Shown here: piece after piece, positions 12,442 to 14,590 of the stretch | Numbering within the stretch: the stretch's first letter is position 1 | Layout: each line of letters starts with the position of its first letter | DNA from: Rhodobacterales bacterium CG2_30_65_12 | GTDB taxonomy: Bacteria; Pseudomonadota; Alphaproteobacteria; Rhodobacterales; Rhodobacteraceae | NCBI GenBank assembly: GCA_001873585.1 | Contig: MNZL01000127.1 | Span: forward strand, 4,496-19,085 | Length of the DNA: 14,590 nucleotides | Reading direction: 5' to 3' | Program-made: the position numbers and the translations under genes | Notes under the pieces: model-generated | Databases searched by the model: none | The model's input: only the letters and a program-made list of their open reading frames with translations | Told to the model about the DNA's origin: nothing

Positions 12442-13464
12442 ATGTCGTTTCACACGATCAGTATCGAGTTGCCTGTTCGGCATTTTTCTGTGTTGTGCGC
12501 CGAAGGGTTTCGCGTGAGCCAGGGGGCGAACGAAGGTGAGGCGCTGGCCGACGCCCGCGAGCTGATCCACGAAGATATCTACACGCTCGCCGAAGCGGCC
12601 CGGCCGATGCGGCTCGGCCTTTCTGCGCAGGACGAAACCGGTGCCTTCCACGTCAGCGCCGACAGCGCCCTGGGCAAGGCCGGCGCGCCGGTGTACCTCG
12701 ACAGCCTGCTCACCTTCATGGACGCTTCTGGCGATACCCGCGAGGGGCTGGTGTTCGTCGAGGTTGACGCCGCTGAGGGCACCGTGGCGCAAGTCTATCT
12801 CTACCCGCTCGCACCGCTTCTGCCGCGAACCGGCTACACCCTCATCACCATCGACACCACCGGCGCCCGCGCCCGGCTCGCCGCGACCGCCACCGTTGCC
12901 TTCACCCGGGGCACGCGAATCACCATGGCCGATGGCCGACAGGTGGCAATCGAAGCGCTTGCGCCCGGCGACCGGGTGCTGACCCGCGATTCGGGGCCGC
13001 AGGAGGTGCGCTGGACCGGCACCCAAACGCTGCGCGCCACCGGCGCATTTGCCCCGATCACCATCGCCCCCGGCACGCTCAACAATACCGGCCGGCTGGT
13101 GGTGAGCCCGAGCCACCGATTGTTCATCTACCAGCGGGTCGACGCGCTACGCGCGGGGCGAAAGGAAATCCTGATCAAGGCGGGGCTGCTGGTCAACGGC
13201 ACGACAGTGACGCAGGAGCCGGGCGGGTTTGTCGATTACTACCAGATCCTGTTCGACAAGCACGAGATCATCTATGCCGAGGGGATCGCGGCGGAGAGCC
13301 TGTTTGTCGATACCAGCACCCGGCCGATGCTGCCCGAAGAGGTGGCGTGCCGGCTGTCGGAGGCCGCCAACCCGCGCCGCCCGCACGGCCACGAACTGCG
13401 CGAAGCCGACCTTGGCGCTCGCAAGGATGCGGCGGAGCGGCTAAAGCGCATCTCGGCGATCTGA
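12442..13464 (+). CDS. Hint-domain protein lacking the nucleophilic cysteine
   Basis: This 340-residue protein belongs to the Hint_2-type proteins common in Rhodobacterales. Residues 1 to about 145 are a separate N-terminal domain that I do not recognise, with no signal peptide. The Hint core (about 150-290) shows FTRGTRITMADGRQVAIEAL (154-173), APGDRVLTRDSGPQEVRWTG (174-193), VVSPSHRLFIY (220-230, with the block-F His H225), and FDKHEIIYAEGIAAES (271-286). In autoprocessing Hint domains the core starts with Cys or Ser; here the residue before FTRGT is Ala153, so classical splicing or cleavage should not occur. The C-terminus (about 300-340) is charged. Function is unknown. It has its own promoter and a GGAG ribosome site at five bases, and it ends 25 bases from the convergent amidase gene. 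Confidence 0.85.
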   Translation: MSFHTISIELPVRHFSVLCAEGFRVSQGANEGEALADARELIHEDIYTLAEAARPMRLGLSAQDETGAFHVSADSALGKAGAPVYLDSLLTFMDASGDTREGLVFVEVDAAEGTVAQVYLYPLAPLLPRTGYTLITIDTTGARARLAATATVAFTRGTRITMADGRQVAIEALAPGDRVLTRDSGPQEVRWTGTQTLRATGAFAPITIAPGTLNNTGRLVVSPSHRLFIYQRVDALRAGRKEILIKAGLLVNGTTVTQEPGGFVDYYQILFDKHEIIYAEGIAAESLFVDTSTRPMLPEEVACRLSEAANPRRPHGHELREADLGARKDAAERLKRISAI

Positions 13465-13467
13465 ACC

Positions 13468-13481
13468 CGGCGCCAACGCCG
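13468..13481. repeat. Short inverted repeat in the Hint/amidase convergent gap
   Basis: CGGCG (13468-13472), loop CCAA, CGCCG (13477-13481), filling most of the 25-base gap between two convergent stop codons. The position suits a bidirectional 3' hairpin, but there is no T-run on either side. Confidence 0.35.
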
Positions 13482-13489
13482 ATTACGCG

Positions 13490-14590
13490 CTACCGGCGTA
13501 GGCGTTCAGCCGTGGCCGCGTCTTCGATCGCCCAGTACAGCAGCGCGTCGCGGATGCCGAGCGCGGCCTGCCGGCGCCAGTCGGGATCGGTCAGATTTTT
13601 GCGGTCACGCGGCGACGAGAGAAAGCCGAGCTCGATCAGCGCCGAGGGAATATCAGGCGCCTTCAGCACCGAAAACGCAGCCTGCATGCGCGGCGTCTTG
13701 TAGGTCGATTGCGTGGCGGAATAGATGCCCTCGACCAGCGCCACCGCCAGCGCCTCAGAGCGCGGCGCGGTTTCGGTGCGCGCGAGGTCCATCAGCACCA
13801 ACGCCACCGCATCGTCGGCCTGGGAAAGATCGACCCCGGCCAGAAGATCGGCTCGGTCGTGGCGCTCGGCAAGCTTGGCCGAGGCGACGTCGGAAGCCTC
13901 TTCGGAGAGCGTGTAGACGGTCGCGCCATGCGCCCGGCCCTCGGCCAGTGCATCGGCATGGAACGAGAGAAACACGTCCGCCCCGGCCCGCCGGGCGATC
14001 GTTACCCGGGTTTCGAGCGGCACGAACACGTCATCGTCGCGGGTGAGCGTGACCTCGATATTGCCGCCGCGCAACAGCGCCTCCTTGAGTTCGCGCGCGA
14101 AGGTGAGCATCAAATCGGCCTCGCGCTCGCCCTCGCGCTCGGCGCCGGGGTCGATGCCGCCATGGCCCGGGTCGATCACCACCACCAGTGGTCCCTGCCC
14201 GCGTGGCCGCGCCCGCGCCGGCAGCGCCGCGCCATCGGTGGGGCGAAACAGCGCGCTCTCGGGGGCGCCAGCGGCGGCCTCGAAACGCGCCCGATCGCTG
14301 TCGTTGAGCCGCAATGTGAGCCGCGCGCGGCCATCGCCGGTGATCATTTCCGCTTCGGCCACCGCCATCGGCTCGGCAAGCTCGATCACCATCCGCGACC
14401 AGCCCGGGCGGTAGACCCCAACCGCCATCGCCGAGATTCGGGCGGTCGACGAAGCCAGCGCGTCCGGGTCGGCCCCGGTCCAGTCGAGCTCGGAGAAATC
14501 CAGCACCACCCGATCGGGATCGGTGAGGGTGAAAACCCGCCAGGGCACCGGCTGGCTGAGGTCAACCGTCAGCTCCAGCCGCCCGCGCCG
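13490..14590 (-). CDS. N-acetylmuramoyl-L-alanine amidase with AMIN domain, 5'-truncated by window edge
   Basis: The visible 366 residues lack the true N-terminus, which lies beyond the right edge; the frame is open to position 14590, so the GTG near 14548 is not taken as the start. Visible residues about 1-95 form an AMIN domain (peptidoglycan or envelope targeting) with RLELTVDLSQPVPWRVFTL. A linker follows, then an Amidase_3 catalytic domain (about 134-355) with zinc ligands H143 in DPGHGG, E157 in EREADL and H211 in SFHADA, and catalytic E320 in ALIELGFLSS. It cleaves the bond between N-acetylmuramic acid and L-alanine in the periplasm, typically during cell separation (AmiC-like). Residues 216-300 include the segment that in AmiA/B/C relatives forms an autoinhibitory helix. 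Signal peptide type (Sec or Tat) cannot be seen. All catalytic residues are present. Confidence 0.93.
   Translation of the reverse strand, partial: RRGRLELTVDLSQPVPWRVFTLTDPDRVVLDFSELDWTGADPDALASSTARISAMAVGVYRPGWSRMVIELAEPMAVAEAEMITGDGRARLTLRLNDSDRARFEAAAGAPESALFRPTDGAALPARARPRGQGPLVVVIDPGHGGIDPGAEREGEREADLMLTFARELKEALLRGGNIEVTLTRDDDVFVPLETRVTIARRAGADVFLSFHADALAEGRAHGATVYTLSEEASDVASAKLAERHDRADLLAGVDLSQADDAVALVLMDLARTETAPRSEALAVALVEGIYSATQSTYKTPRMQAAFSVLKAPDIPSALIELGFLSSPRDRKNLTDPDWRRQAALGIRDALLYWAIEDAATAERLRR

Noticed and set aside
1..14590. CRISPR array, tRNA or rRNA gene, insertion sequence, prophage or defence island
   Set aside because: No regularly spaced repeats, tRNA-like folds, transposase or integrase motifs, or terminal inverted repeats with target duplications were seen by eye. 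A tRNA or Rfam scan would settle small RNAs.

Overview
The window is GC-rich, densely packed bacterial chromosome, and it looks like an alphaproteobacterium of the order Rhodobacterales. The basis is the combination of gene types and order: dusB (nifR3) directly followed by ntrB, a fused ispDF, a Hint-domain protein of the kind common in that order, and a tatABC operon. This assignment comes from recognising families, not from a database search. I see no mobile element, CRISPR array, tRNA or rRNA gene, and no gene whose composition looks foreign. No stretch longer than 300 bases lacks a gene.

Layout: (1) 1-1074, minus strand: dusB runs into the start of ntrB, the nitrogen sensor kinase, cut by the left edge. 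(2) 1244-3341, plus strand: ispDF, pgpA and cinA are chained by 4-base ATGA overlaps; they serve isoprenoid precursor synthesis, phospholipid synthesis and NMN deamidation. (3) 3346-3696, minus: a small secreted SH3-domain protein. (4) 3953-5131, plus: an ammonium transporter without a glnK next to it. (5) 5134-5940, minus: a metallophosphoesterase-fold protein that has lost most of its metal ligands. (6) 6009-7334, plus: a CNNM/CorC-type membrane protein with CBS domains. (7) 7350-9955, minus: tatA, tatB, tatC and a DUF815-type ATPase, the last three with overlapping ends. (8) 10087-11190, minus: an FbpC-like ABC ATPase with no permease beside it. (9) 11350-12174, plus: a tandem universal stress protein. 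(10) 12442-13464, plus: a Hint-domain protein lacking the usual nucleophilic cysteine, behind a good sigma-70-type promoter. (11) 13490-14590, minus: an N-acetylmuramoyl-L-alanine amidase with an AMIN domain, cut by the right edge.

Most of the window is housekeeping DNA. ntrB and amt are plausibly linked through nitrogen control. The Tat operon exports folded proteins, and periplasmic amidases are classic Tat cargo, although the amidase signal peptide lies outside the window. I did not find a clear new multi-gene system. The observations most worth a second look are the degenerate metallophosphoesterase, the oppositely charged C-terminal tails of TatB and TatC (the TatC tail carried by a 12-bp tandem repeat), the ATPase coupled to tatC, the Cys-less Hint protein, and a terminator-like hairpin upstream of amt.
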